DNA of 64,000 nucleotides, from contig NZ_JACHHZ010000005.1 in assembly GCF_014202975.1 (NCBI RefSeq), positions 372,001 through 436,000 on the forward strand. Reading direction: 5' to 3'. A program made the translations under genes and the position numbers. A model generated the notes under the pieces. The model was not told the DNA's origin. It saw nothing but the letters and a program-made list of their open reading frames with translations, and made no database searches. Below, one piece after another: positions 23,516-35,987 of the stretch (its first letter is position 1; the number at the start of each line of letters is the position of its first letter). The stretch comes from Povalibacter uvarum. Its GTDB lineage: Bacteria > Pseudomonadota > Gammaproteobacteria > Steroidobacterales > Steroidobacteraceae.

Positions 23516-25534
23516 ATGGCAAATGGAGCCAGACGGGCTGCCGCGTTGTTGACAGCTCTCTCATGCGTAAGCGCGCCGCTCGGCGCCCAGACATTACCGC
23601 TACTCGACCAGGCTGATATCCGTGCGCCGCTGGCGGCAGCCTGCAACGGCAAACCCGATAGTACGCCGCTGCCCATCGACCCGCGCAGACTCGTCACACC
23701 GGGCGTGAACACGAATCCCAACTCGGCGATTCAGTTCAACGCGTGGTTCGTGGATCTGCACAATCCACCCGCACCGTTCGTGAATCGCCTGCCGCCGCGG
23801 CCGCAGAACTGCGGCGAATTTCGTGCCGCTGCCGCACGCGGTCGCTACAACCTCGAACAGCGTCAGTACTTCCAGCCCATGGCGCTTGCGTCCGAGTATC
23901 ACTACATCTACCAGCAGTGGGGCCTGTGGGTCCGTCCGCCGGACTTTCAGGAGCAGGTGGCAAAGCGCTATGGCCTGTATCCCGCGCCGTTCCGCAATCC
24001 CTATCCGCTGCCGGGCGAAGATCCGAACCGCACGAACGGCGGCAGCGGACAGCTGCCGCTGGGCCTGATCCAGGGCAAGGACGACAACGGTCGCTGGACG
24101 GGTCTCATCGGCGCGTCCTGTTCGGCCTGTCATGACTCGAGACTGGGCAGCGAGAGCGAGGCGAACTTCGTCTGGGGCCTGCCCAACAGCGCGAACGATG
24201 CTGGCGTGCTCGCCTCCGACATGTTCCGCACGACCCCGATCACATCCATCGGCGTGTTGCTGCCGGTTCCGTGGAGTTCGGGTCGCGGCAGCAACGATGC
24301 GATCGCGCTGATCTCGCTGCTGCCCGCGCTCTGGGACATGGACAACCTCGTGTTCGCGCCCAGTCTGCTGGAGTACACAGCGGACACTCCGCATGGTGGC
24401 ATGACGAAAGCGCCAGCGTGGTTCCATCGCGGATTCAAGACTCGCCAGTTCTGGGACGGTGCGCTGACATCGGACAACGTGCATTCCGAAAGCGCGTTCG
24501 GCGTCGCCAACATTCTGCGCAGTGCTGCGCAGCGCCGCGCGTTGCGAACGGATTTCGAGGACATCAACACGTTCCTCATTTCCATGTCGCCGCCGAAGTA
24601 TCCGAAGCCGATCAACACGTCGCTCGCCGAGCAGGGTGCTGTGATCTTCCACGAGCGCGACTTGTGGTCGAACGGCAACGCCAGCATCCCACGACCTCAG
24701 GGCAATGGTTCGTGCGCGAGCTGTCATGGCGTCTATTCGCCGCGTCACGCTGCTGATCCGAACTACCTTCCGGATCCGCGCCTGAAGGGCGTCGCCGGCG
24801 TGATTACGCCGATCGAGACGATCCGCACCGATCCGCGCCGCAAGGAACTGATGGCCGACGAGCGTCAGCGTCGCGCATGGAACAGCTCCTGGTGGGCGTA
24901 CAACGAACTGAGCCCGGATTGGCAGGGCTATCCTTCCGACAGCATCGTCGCGAGCGAACTGCGTCGTGTGCCGCGTTCGATCTACAACAACGGCGGAGCG
25001 ATCTATTCACCGCTCGGTCCGAATGAATGGATTGAGCCCACCGGCTATATCGCGCCGCCGCTCTACGGTACGTGGGCCATGGCGCCGTACCTGCACAATG
25101 CCAGCGTGCCCAATCTCTGGGGCATCCTGAAGCCGGCTGATCGGCCGAAGGTCTGGAAGCGTCCGTACACGGCGGCCGGCTGGGGCGGCAAGAACCAGGG
25201 CTACGACTACAGCTTTGCTTCCTACGACTTCAGCAAGCTCGGCTGGAAGTACACGGCTGTGAATTGCAGCAACTCGATCTTCACGTCGCCGTTCCTGCCT
25301 TGCGACCATGGCTTTGCACCGATCGACGCAGTGTTCTCCGCGTTCAGCAACGTCGCGGCCGAGCATCTGAACCTGGCGTTCCAGACACCGCCGCCGATTT
25401 CTGATCAGCAGATCAAGTCGCGCATGGTCTTCAACAGCCATCTTTACGGGAATGGCAACGGCGGCCATGACTTCACGCAGACCCTGAGCGACACCGAACG
25501 CTGGGCGCTGCTGGAGTACTTGAAGACCCTCTAG
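23516..25534 (+). CDS. RoxA/RoxB-like di-heme cytochrome c, exported
   Basis: A 672-residue protein with a signal peptide (to about residue 24, PLGAQ) and two c-type heme sites, CSACH at 202-206 and CASCH at 400-404. The length, the positions of the two hemes, GNGSCASCHGVYSPRHAAD and the late YLHNASVPNLWGIL segment match the rubber-oxygenase (RoxA/RoxB) family of di-heme dioxygenases. That family cleaves poly-cis-isoprene outside the cell, and relatives of unknown substrate also exist. MauG/CcpA-type peroxidases are smaller. The gene stands alone, divergent from the thiolase-like operon and upstream of a beta-oxidation cluster. That neighbourhood would suit cleavage of an isoprenoid or similar polymer to acids, which is inference. 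Confidence 0.75.
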   Translation: MANGARRAAALLTALSCVSAPLGAQTLPLLDQADIRAPLAAACNGKPDSTPLPIDPRRLVTPGVNTNPNSAIQFNAWFVDLHNPPAPFVNRLPPRPQNCGEFRAAAARGRYNLEQRQYFQPMALASEYHYIYQQWGLWVRPPDFQEQVAKRYGLYPAPFRNPYPLPGEDPNRTNGGSGQLPLGLIQGKDDNGRWTGLIGASCSACHDSRLGSESEANFVWGLPNSANDAGVLASDMFRTTPITSIGVLLPVPWSSGRGSNDAIALISLLPALWDMDNLVFAPSLLEYTADTPHGGMTKAPAWFHRGFKTRQFWDGALTSDNVHSESAFGVANILRSAAQRRALRTDFEDINTFLISMSPPKYPKPINTSLAEQGAVIFHERDLWSNGNASIPRPQGNGSCASCHGVYSPRHAADPNYLPDPRLKGVAGVITPIETIRTDPRRKELMADERQRRAWNSSWWAYNELSPDWQGYPSDSIVASELRRVPRSIYNNGGAIYSPLGPNEWIEPTGYIAPPLYGTWAMAPYLHNASVPNLWGILKPADRPKVWKRPYTAAGWGGKNQGYDYSFASYDFSKLGWKYTAVNCSNSIFTSPFLPCDHGFAPIDAVFSAFSNVAAEHLNLAFQTPPPISDQQIKSRMVFNSHLYGNGNGGHDFTQTLSDTERWALLEYLKTL

Positions 25535-25559
25535 GAGATCGGAAGAAGATCCGGAATGA

Positions 25560-28975
<3,416 letters not shown>

Positions 28976-28984
28976 TCTCTGACC

Positions 28985-29002
28985 ATCCGCTATCCGCCAT
29001 CC
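28985..29002 (+). repeat. ATCCGCT heptamer repeat, short copy
   Basis: ATCCGCT-ATCCGCC-ATCC lies in the 44-bp gap between fadB and the acyl-CoA dehydrogenase gene. It is the same unit as the longer arrays at 49274-49424. Confidence 0.6.
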
Positions 29003-29019
29003 CCTTCTTCGAGCGATCC

Positions 29020-30168
29020 ATGATCCCAAGAACCCTGTTCACCTCCGATCACGATGAATTCCGCAAGAACATCCGTCGCTTCATCGATGAGGAATGCGTC
29101 CCGCATCATGCGCGCTGGGAAGAGCAGCAGTACGTGGACCGCTCGCTCTGGAATCGCGCCGGTGAGCTCGGATTTCTGTGCCTGACGATTCCCGAGGAAT
29201 ACGGCGGCATGGGCGGCGATCGCCTGTACAGCACGGTGCTGATGGAAGAGCAGACGTACGCCGGCGCCACGGGCCCTGGCTTTGCCGTTCACTCGGACAT
29301 CGTCGCGAACTACATGCTGAACTTCGGAACGGAAGATCAGAAGCGGCACTGGTTGCCGAAGATGGCGGCGGGCGAGGCGGTCGGCGCCATTGCGATGACC
29401 GAGCCCGGAACGGGATCGGACCTGCAGTCGATCAAGACCCGCGCGCAGCTCGACGGCGATGACTACGTGATCAACGGGTCGAAGATCTTCATCACCAACG
29501 GCTATCTCTCCGACGTCGTGATCGTCGCCGCGAAGACCGGCGAAAGCGGCTCGGGAGCGAAGGACATCTCATTGATCCTCGTCGAGAACGGCACGCCCGG
29601 TTTCACGAAGGCAGCCCCGCTGAAGAAAGTCGGCATGAAAGCGCAGGACACCTGCGAGCTGTTCTTCCAGAACGTTCGCGTGCCTCGCTCGAATGTGCTG
29701 GGCGGCGCGGACGGCGAAGGTCGTGGCTTCATCATGCTGATGAAGGAACTGGCCTGGGAGCGCCTCATCATCGCCATTCTCTCGATGGCGGGCGCGCAGG
29801 CTGCACTGAACTGGACGATCGACTACACACGAAGCCGCAAGGTCTTCGGCAAGCCGGTCGTCGACTACCAAAACTCGCGTTTCAAGCTCGCCGAGATGAA
29901 GGCGGACATTGCTGTTGCACAGGTGTTCGTGGACCGCTGCCTCGAGCTCGTTCTCCAGGGCAAGCTCACACCGGAAGCGGCCGCGGCCGCGAAGCTCTTC
30001 ACCTCGGATCTGGTCTGTCGCGTCGTCGATGAATGCGTGCAGCTTCATGGCGGCTACGGGTATATGCTCGAATATCCGATCGCGCGGGCCTTCATCGACA
30101 ATCGCGCCAGCCGGATCTACGGCGGCACGAACGAGATCATGAAAGAGCTGATCGCAAGAACACTGTAA
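29020..30168 (+). CDS. Acyl-CoA dehydrogenase (long-chain type)
   Basis: A 382-residue FAD enzyme. AMTEPGTGSDLQSIKT and YVINGSKIFITNGYLSD are the FAD/substrate strands; QLHGGYGYMLEYPIARAF and RIYGGTNEIMKELIAR end the C-terminal domain. The position of the medium-chain catalytic Glu is Gly here (IYGGT). The base is instead likely Glu247 in MKELAWERLIIA, as in long-chain and isovaleryl-type dehydrogenases. It oxidises a saturated acyl-CoA to enoyl-CoA, passing electrons to ETF. It lies between fadB and the acyl-CoA ligase on one strand, so it is probably cotranscribed. Confidence 0.92.
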   Translation: MIPRTLFTSDHDEFRKNIRRFIDEECVPHHARWEEQQYVDRSLWNRAGELGFLCLTIPEEYGGMGGDRLYSTVLMEEQTYAGATGPGFAVHSDIVANYMLNFGTEDQKRHWLPKMAAGEAVGAIAMTEPGTGSDLQSIKTRAQLDGDDYVINGSKIFITNGYLSDVVIVAAKTGESGSGAKDISLILVENGTPGFTKAAPLKKVGMKAQDTCELFFQNVRVPRSNVLGGADGEGRGFIMLMKELAWERLIIAILSMAGAQAALNWTIDYTRSRKVFGKPVVDYQNSRFKLAEMKADIAVAQVFVDRCLELVLQGKLTPEAAAAAKLFTSDLVCRVVDECVQLHGGYGYMLEYPIARAFIDNRASRIYGGTNEIMKELIARTL

Positions 30169-30247
30169 GAGCAGATCCGGAGCGGGACGGTCGGCCAGGG
30201 AGCGCGCCGGTGCATCGTCGCGCGCCGCACTCGACGTCCGGGGGAAG

Positions 30248-31939
30248 ATGATGACTGTGCAGACGCTACGCACTCCGATCGAAAGCCTGCGCCAATGGGC
30301 GACGACGACGCCCGATCGTATCTACATGACTCAGCCGCACGCGGACGGGTCTGTCGTCGACTACGCATGGGCGCAGGTCTGGGACGAGTCGAGACGCGTC
30401 GCTGCTCATCTCGTCTCATTGAATCTTCCCCGCGGCAGCAGCATCGCGCTCTATGGCCGCAACAGTGCGCACTGGATCATGGCGGACCTTGCGATCTGGA
30501 TGGCGGGCCATGTCAGTGTGCCGCTCTATCCGACGCTGAGCGCCGATGCGGCGAAGTACATCCTCGATCACAGCGAAGCGAAACTGCTCTTCATCGGCAA
30601 GCTCGACGGCAAGGCCGACAGCTGGAGCGAAGTGCGCCCCGCATTGCCGCCCGGGTTGCCGCTGATCCGCCTGCCGATGTCCCCTGAGATCGACGGACCG
30701 ACATGGAGCGAACTGCTCGCCCGTCATGAGCCGATTGCGACTCCTGTCGAGCGCGATCCCAATGCGCTGGCGACGATCATCTATACGTCCGGCACGACGG
30801 GCCGGCCGAAGGGCGTCATGCACAGCATGCGTTCGATCTCGGCGCCTTGCCTCGTGACGGCTGAGCTGTGGGGAACATGTTCGGAAGACCGGATGCTGTC
30901 GTACCTGCCGCTCGCGCACATCGCGGAGCGCGTCGCACTCGAAGTGCCGTCGCTCATCTTCGGCTTCCACATCTTCTTCAACTACAGCCTCGAGACGTTC
31001 CCGGAGGATCTGAAGCGCGCGCGGCCGACCCGATTCTTCTCCGTGCCCAGGTTGTGGACGCGGTTCTATCTCGGCGTGCATCAGAAGATTCCCGCGGAAC
31101 AGCAGGAGGCGATGTTCTCTGACCCGCAGAAGGGCGCGGCCGCGAAGAAGGGTATTCTCGCCAGTCTCGGTCTCGATGCGGCGACGATCGGCTTCACCGG
31201 TGCGGCGCCGCTGCCTGCCCACATCATTGCGTGGTATCGCAAGCTGGGCCTCGAACTGATCGAAGTGTTCGGCATGACCGAGAACGCTGCTACGTCACAC
31301 GCCTGTCGCCCGGGCGATGTGAAGCCGGGCTATGTCGGCACGCCGCTGCCCGGCGTCGAATGCCGGCTTTCCGAACAGGGCGAGGTGCTCGTCAAGAGCC
31401 CTGGCCAGATGATGGGCTACTACAAGATGCCGGGCCAGATGGAAGCCGAGATGACGCCGGATGGCTTCTTCCGCACGGGTGATCGCGGCGAAATGGACGA
31501 GACGGGTCGCCTGCGCATCACAGGTCGGGTCAAAGAGCTCTTCAAGACGAGCAAGGGCAAATACATCGCGCCGGTCAGGATCGAGAACAAGCTGGCGCTG
31601 CATCCGCTGATCGAGGTCGTCTGCGCAACCGGTCCCGGTGAGCCGCAGCCTTTCGCGCTGATCATGCTGCCGTTCGACCGTCATCAGCAGGTCCGCAGCG
31701 CGCCGCAGGCTCGCGACCAGCTCGAACAGCAGTTCGTCGCGTTGCTCGACGAGGTGAACCACGGGCTGGAAGACCACGAACGGCTCGACTACCTCGTCAT
31801 CGTGAAGGACCAGTGGACCATCGAGAGCGGCATGCTGACGCCGACGATGAAACTGCGTCGCAATGTCATCGAGGATCGGTATCTCTCGCGGGCCGGGGCG
31901 TGGCGCGACGCGGGGAGAAGGGTGATCTGGGAGGAATGA
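30248..31939 (+). CDS. AMP-forming long-chain acyl-CoA synthetase
   Basis: A 563-residue ANL-superfamily ligase that activates fatty or other carboxylic acids to CoA thioesters using ATP. The P-loop TIIYTSGTTGRPKGVMHS is intact. GFTGAAPLPAHIIAWYRKLG and LIEVFGMTENAATSH match the A4/A5 motifs. FFRTGDRGEMDETGRLRITG is the hinge motif, and the C-terminal lysine region includes FKTSKGKYIAPVRIENKL. GGGGGAAG precedes overlapping ATGs at 30248 and 30251. It provides substrate for the dehydrogenase and fadB just upstream. Confidence 0.9.
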   Translation: MMTVQTLRTPIESLRQWATTTPDRIYMTQPHADGSVVDYAWAQVWDESRRVAAHLVSLNLPRGSSIALYGRNSAHWIMADLAIWMAGHVSVPLYPTLSADAAKYILDHSEAKLLFIGKLDGKADSWSEVRPALPPGLPLIRLPMSPEIDGPTWSELLARHEPIATPVERDPNALATIIYTSGTTGRPKGVMHSMRSISAPCLVTAELWGTCSEDRMLSYLPLAHIAERVALEVPSLIFGFHIFFNYSLETFPEDLKRARPTRFFSVPRLWTRFYLGVHQKIPAEQQEAMFSDPQKGAAAKKGILASLGLDAATIGFTGAAPLPAHIIAWYRKLGLELIEVFGMTENAATSHACRPGDVKPGYVGTPLPGVECRLSEQGEVLVKSPGQMMGYYKMPGQMEAEMTPDGFFRTGDRGEMDETGRLRITGRVKELFKTSKGKYIAPVRIENKLALHPLIEVVCATGPGEPQPFALIMLPFDRHQQVRSAPQARDQLEQQFVALLDEVNHGLEDHERLDYLVIVKDQWTIESGMLTPTMKLRRNVIEDRYLSRAGAWRDAGRRVIWEE

Positions 31940-31958
31940 GCCGGATGCTGCTGGCTAT

Positions 31959-32028
31959 CGTCATTCCCGCGAAAGCACGAATCCATCCGGTTCCAGGACA
32001 TGGATTCCCGCTTTCGCGGGAATGACGG
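31959..32028. repeat. Paired dRS3-like palindromes (locus 3)
   Basis: A partly decayed copy (31959-31988) and an intact inverse copy (31999-32028) of the ATTCCC-N8-GGGAAT palindrome stand in the gap between the two acyl-CoA ligase genes. Confidence 0.8.
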
Positions 32029-32057
32029 AATCTCTCTTTCCAACTATCAGTTCTCTC

Positions 32058-34169
32058 ATGCCCCACCCCCTCGACTCCTTCTTCCGCCCGCGCTCGATCG
32101 CATTCATCGGCGCAACGGAGCGCTCGGTCTGGACACGCGCGGCGCTCGCGAATCTCCGGACACTCGGCTACGAAGGCAAGTTGCATCTCGTGAACCGAAA
32201 GGGCGGCGAGGTGCTTGGACAGCCGGCGGCAACATCCGCCGCGTCGATCGGCGAGCCCGTCGATGTCGCGCTGGTGATGGTGCCGTCGGAAGTCCTTCTC
32301 TCCACGTTTCCCGATCTCGAGGCTGCAGGGATTCGCAACGCAGTGGTGCTCAGCTCCGGCTTCGCGGAGTCGGGGAAGGACGGTGCGGCACGCCAGCAGG
32401 CCTTGAGCGATGCTGCACGTGAGCACGGCGTTTCGCTGCTGGGGCCGAACTGTCTCGGCTTCGTGAACTTCGTCGATCGCACGCCGGTGTGGACTGTGGG
32501 TGCGAGGCCGCCGGTCGGTGCAAGCCGTATCGCGATCGTTTCCCAGAGCGGGGCGCTCGCCGCGCAAATGTCTTATTTCGCGGGCTGGCAGGGCATCGGT
32601 CTCACTTACATGATCTCGACCGGTAACGAGGCGGGCATCGACGTTGCGCAGGCGATCGACTATCTGGCTGATGAGCCGCGCACGCAGGCTATCGCCGTAT
32701 TCCTCGAGTCGGTGCGCGATCCTTCGTCTTTCGAACGCGCAGCGTTGCGCGCGAAGCGGGCCCGCAAGCCGATCGTCGTGCTGAAAGTAGGCACGAGCCA
32801 AGTCGCGATGAAGGCCGCGCAGGCACACACCGGCTCGCTCGTCGGTGACGATCGTGTCTTCGATGCGGCTTGCCAGCGCATGGGGCTGATTCGCGTGCGC
32901 TCGCTCGAAGATCTGATCATCACCGCGGAAGTTGCAGCGCGGACCGGGCCGATCAGCGGCGGGCTGGGTGTGGTTTCTCTGTCTGGTGGTCTCTGCGAGA
33001 TCGCTGCTGATCGTGCCGAAGCGGAAGGGGTCGAGTTGCCCGGACTTGAACCGGCAACGATGGCTGCGCTCGAGAATGCGTTGCCGGGATTCGGCACGCC
33101 GCACAATCCGCTCGATGTGACCGGCGCGGTGATGTTGCAGCCGGAGCTGCTCGAGCGCTCGCTCGAAGTCCTCTACGCCGCATCCAATCTGTCCGCGATG
33201 GCATCCGTGCTGGATGTTCCTTCCGCGCCCGAGGATGACAGCGCGCTTCTGAGAAAGCTCGTCGCCTCCGTGAGCGCAGTGCAGGGGCGACATGCGAAGC
33301 CTGGGGTCATGTTCAGCCACACGATGCGTCCGATGAGCGCGATGTCACAGCAGATCGCCCGCGAAGCGAATCTCAGCTACCTCCCATGTGGAGTGCATCA
33401 CGGCGTTACGGCTCTCGGGCGAGTTCGTGCCTGGACGGAGATGCTTGATCGACCAACCCGAACGCGGGATCAAGCAGTTGCGCAGGACGTCAGGCCTCAA
33501 TCCGAACAACAGACACTCGAGTTCCTCGCATCGCGCGGCGTGCCGGTGATTCCGACGCAGATCGCTCGCAGCGCCGACGATGCTGTCGCGATAGCGCAGC
33601 GCTTCGGAGCTTCTGTTGCACTCAAGATCGCGTCGGCGGATATCCAGCACAAGAGCGATATCGGCGGCGTCATCCTCGATGTCCGCGGTGATGCCGCAGT
33701 TGCCGATGCGTATCGGATGATCTTGCAGAACGCTTCGCGCGCGCGTCCGGAGGCACGAATCGACGGCGTTGCGATCGCGCCGATGCGCAAGGGCGGAGTC
33801 GAGCTCTTCGTCGGCACGATGCGCGATCCTCAGTGGGGCCCGGTGCTGGCTGTTGGGCTCGGAGGCGTGTGGGTTGAAGCGCTGCGCGATACGAGTCTGC
33901 GCTTGCTGCCTGTGACCGCCTCGGAAGCAGAAGAGATGCTGAGTGAGTTGCGTGGCTCGAAGCTGCTCGATGGATTCCGCGGCGCGCCCGCTGTTGATCG
34001 CAAGGCAGTGGCGCGTGTCATCGCGGCCATAGGTGAGGCAGCGCTGGTGCTCGGACCGGAGCTGCTGTCGCTTGAGGTGAATCCGTTGCGAGCGAGCGGG
34101 GATGAAGTGGAAGCACTGGATGGATTGGTGGAGTGGGGAGGCCAGCCAGCTGGCCGGCTAGCAGGCTAG
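32058..34169 (+). CDS. NDP-forming acyl-CoA synthetase (fused alpha-beta, acetate-CoA ligase family)
   Basis: A 703-residue fused enzyme. The alpha half has the CoA-binding Rossmann part (FRPRSIAFIGATERSVWTRA, LLGPNCLGFVNF) and the succinyl-CoA-synthetase-like domain (IAIVSQSGALAAQM, STGNEAGIDVAQAIDYL). AQAHTGSLVGDD is at the place of the phosphohistidine loop. The beta half is an ATP-grasp domain (ALKIASADIQHKSDIGGVIL, then GVELFVGTMRDPQWGPVLAV and SLEVNPLRAS). These enzymes interconvert acyl-CoA and acid with ADP or GDP. The start at 32058 is used; the frame also opens at 32022 within the repeat. The last eight or nine residues (QPAGRLAG) and the stop are encoded by a GCTAGC palindromic repeat. 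Confidence 0.85.
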   Translation: MPHPLDSFFRPRSIAFIGATERSVWTRAALANLRTLGYEGKLHLVNRKGGEVLGQPAATSAASIGEPVDVALVMVPSEVLLSTFPDLEAAGIRNAVVLSSGFAESGKDGAARQQALSDAAREHGVSLLGPNCLGFVNFVDRTPVWTVGARPPVGASRIAIVSQSGALAAQMSYFAGWQGIGLTYMISTGNEAGIDVAQAIDYLADEPRTQAIAVFLESVRDPSSFERAALRAKRARKPIVVLKVGTSQVAMKAAQAHTGSLVGDDRVFDAACQRMGLIRVRSLEDLIITAEVAARTGPISGGLGVVSLSGGLCEIAADRAEAEGVELPGLEPATMAALENALPGFGTPHNPLDVTGAVMLQPELLERSLEVLYAASNLSAMASVLDVPSAPEDDSALLRKLVASVSAVQGRHAKPGVMFSHTMRPMSAMSQQIAREANLSYLPCGVHHGVTALGRVRAWTEMLDRPTRTRDQAVAQDVRPQSEQQTLEFLASRGVPVIPTQIARSADDAVAIAQRFGASVALKIASADIQHKSDIGGVILDVRGDAAVADAYRMILQNASRARPEARIDGVAIAPMRKGGVELFVGTMRDPQWGPVLAVGLGGVWVEALRDTSLRLLPVTASEAEEMLSELRGSKLLDGFRGAPAVDRKAVARVIAAIGEAALVLGPELLSLEVNPLRASGDEVEALDGLVEWGGQPAGRLAG

Positions 34170-34174
34170 CCGGC
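34142..34174. repeat. GCTAGC-type palindromic repeat, copy 3
   Basis: AGCTGGCCGGCTAGCAGGC and the following GGCTAGCCGGCT make nested palindromes. The element overlaps the 3' end of the preceding synthetase gene and gives it its TAG stop (34167-34169). Confidence 0.7.
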
Positions 34175-34198
34175 TCTTGTCTGAGGATCACAGTTCAC

Positions 34199-34600
34199 AT
34201 GACTACATTCCACGGTGGCTGCCTCTGCGGCCAGGTCCGCTACCAGGTGAGCGCCGACCGCGCGCAAACCGTGGTCTGTCATTGCCGGCATTGCCAGAAG
34301 CAATCGGGTTCGGCGTTCTCGATCATGATGATCGCGCCGCGCGCGAGCGTGACGTTGAGCGGCGAGCTCGGGACGTACATCGATCGCGGTGACAGCGGCG
34401 CGACGGTTCTGCGGAAGTTCTGTCCCGTCTGCGGTTCTTCGATCGTCAGCGAGCCGGGATCGATGCCCGCGATCCTCGCGATCAAAGCGGGCACGCTCGA
34501 TGATGTCTCGAAGCTCAAACCCCAGGCGCACGTCTGGTGCAGCAGTGCACAGCCGTGGGTGGGGTTGCCGGAGGATGTGCCTTGTCTGCAAGGACAGTAA
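34199..34600 (+). CDS. GFA/CENP-V-family zinc protein
   Basis: A 133-residue protein of the glutathione-dependent formaldehyde-activating fold. Zinc ligands are arranged as usual: GGCLCGQVRY, then VCHCRHCQKQSGSAF, then FCPVCGSSI. Members bind zinc and some bind glutathione, but most have unproven functions; the formaldehyde role is established only for a few. Start at 34199. It converges on the thiolase gene with 9 bp between stops. Confidence 0.9.
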   Translation: MTTFHGGCLCGQVRYQVSADRAQTVVCHCRHCQKQSGSAFSIMMIAPRASVTLSGELGTYIDRGDSGATVLRKFCPVCGSSIVSEPGSMPAILAIKAGTLDDVSKLKPQAHVWCSSAQPWVGLPEDVPCLQGQ

Positions 34601-34609
34601 CGAGGCCCA

Positions 34610-35809
34610 TCAGATCCTCTCTACCACCGTCACATTCGCCATCCCACCGCCCTCACACATCGTCTGCAGTCCATAACGCTTGCCGTGAGTCCTCAGCGAG
34701 TACACCAAAGTCGTCATGAGCTTCGCGCCCGACGCACCCAGCGGATGACCGAGTGCGATGGCGCCGCCATGAACGTTGAGGCGCTTGGGATCGGCGCCGG
34801 TCGCCTTGATCCACGCGAGCGGCACGGGTGCGAACGCTTCGTTCACTTCGAACAGATCGATGTCGTTGATCGAAAGGCCCGACTTGCGAAGGGCAGTTTG
34901 AGTCGCGGGCAGCGGTGCTTCGAGCATGATCACCGGATCGTGGCCCAGCATGGTCATGTGGTGGATGCGCGCAAGCGGCTTCGCGCCGAGGCGCTTGAGT
35001 CCGCGTTCGTTGGCGATCAGCACGCCGGCAGCGCCGTCGCAGATCTGGCTCGCCGTTGCAGCGGTCACGCGGCCACCTTCGGCGATGAGCTTCACGTTGC
35101 GGATGCCTTCGAGCGAAGCGTCGAAACGAACGCCTTCGTCGGTGTCGTGGATTTCTCCGGGCACGTCCGGCGGGGCGGCGTTTCCTCCCGCGCTCACGCG
35201 GCGGACTTCGAGCGGCAGGATCTCGTCACGAAATACGCCGCTTCGGACAGCGGCCGCGCCGAGCTGGTGGCTGTGCAGGGCGTATTCATCGAGCGCGTCC
35301 TTCGTCAGGTCATACTTCTTCGCCATCATCTCGGCGCCGATGAACTGGCTGAACTCGACGTTCGGATAGCGGGCGGCCATTGCCGGCCCGACGTAGAAGC
35401 CGAAGCCGTTCTTCTGGGGCAGCGCGACGCTCAAGCCCATCGGTACGCGCGTCATGCTCTCGACGCCCGCTGCGATGACGATATCCATCGTGCCCGACAT
35501 CACGGCCTGGGCCGCGAAATGAATGGCCTGCTGCGACGACCCGCATTGCCGATCGACGGACGTGCCGGGAACGCTTTCGGGCAGGCGCGATGCGAGCACG
35601 GCGCTGCGCGCAATGTTGAATCCCTGTTCGCCAACCTGCCCGACGCAGCCCATGATGACGTCTTCGACTGCGCCCGGCGGCGCCTGGGCGCGGTCGACCA
35701 GCGAGTTCAGGACCTGGCCTGCAAGATCGGCCGGATGCCATCCGGAAAGGCGACCGCCCTTGCGGGCGCCGGCTGTGCGTACAGCGGCAACGATGAAAGC
35801 TTCGGACAT
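34610..35809 (-). CDS. Acetyl-CoA acyltransferase (thiolase)
   Basis: A 399-residue classical thiolase. The nucleophile is Cys89 in SVDRQCGSSQQAIHFAA. FEVNEAFAPVPLAW holds the Asn/Glu loop, NVHGGAIALGHPLGASGAKL the catalytic His and TMCEGGGMANVTV the second Cys. It performs the last beta-oxidation step, thiolysis of 3-ketoacyl-CoA, or the reverse condensation. The gene is monocistronic here, divergent from the LuxR-type regulator gene. It is not in the usual fadAB arrangement. Confidence 0.92.
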   Translation of the reverse strand: MSEAFIVAAVRTAGARKGGRLSGWHPADLAGQVLNSLVDRAQAPPGAVEDVIMGCVGQVGEQGFNIARSAVLASRLPESVPGTSVDRQCGSSQQAIHFAAQAVMSGTMDIVIAAGVESMTRVPMGLSVALPQKNGFGFYVGPAMAARYPNVEFSQFIGAEMMAKKYDLTKDALDEYALHSHQLGAAAVRSGVFRDEILPLEVRRVSAGGNAAPPDVPGEIHDTDEGVRFDASLEGIRNVKLIAEGGRVTAATASQICDGAAGVLIANERGLKRLGAKPLARIHHMTMLGHDPVIMLEAPLPATQTALRKSGLSINDIDLFEVNEAFAPVPLAWIKATGADPKRLNVHGGAIALGHPLGASGAKLMTTLVYSLRTHGKRYGLQTMCEGGGMANVTVVERI

Positions 35810-35987
35810 AAGTGTGATACCCGCGCGAAAGTGAGCGATGCGGCAACCGGCGGCTGCCTTCGGGAATTGTGTGTCGGGACGGCGATGGCAGGCTTCGTCC
35901 GAAGCGACGAAGCGGGGAATGCCGCAGCGGCTCGCGATGCGGTGCCGTCGTCACTATCATAGGCCCGCGTACCCATACGATCGCTGC

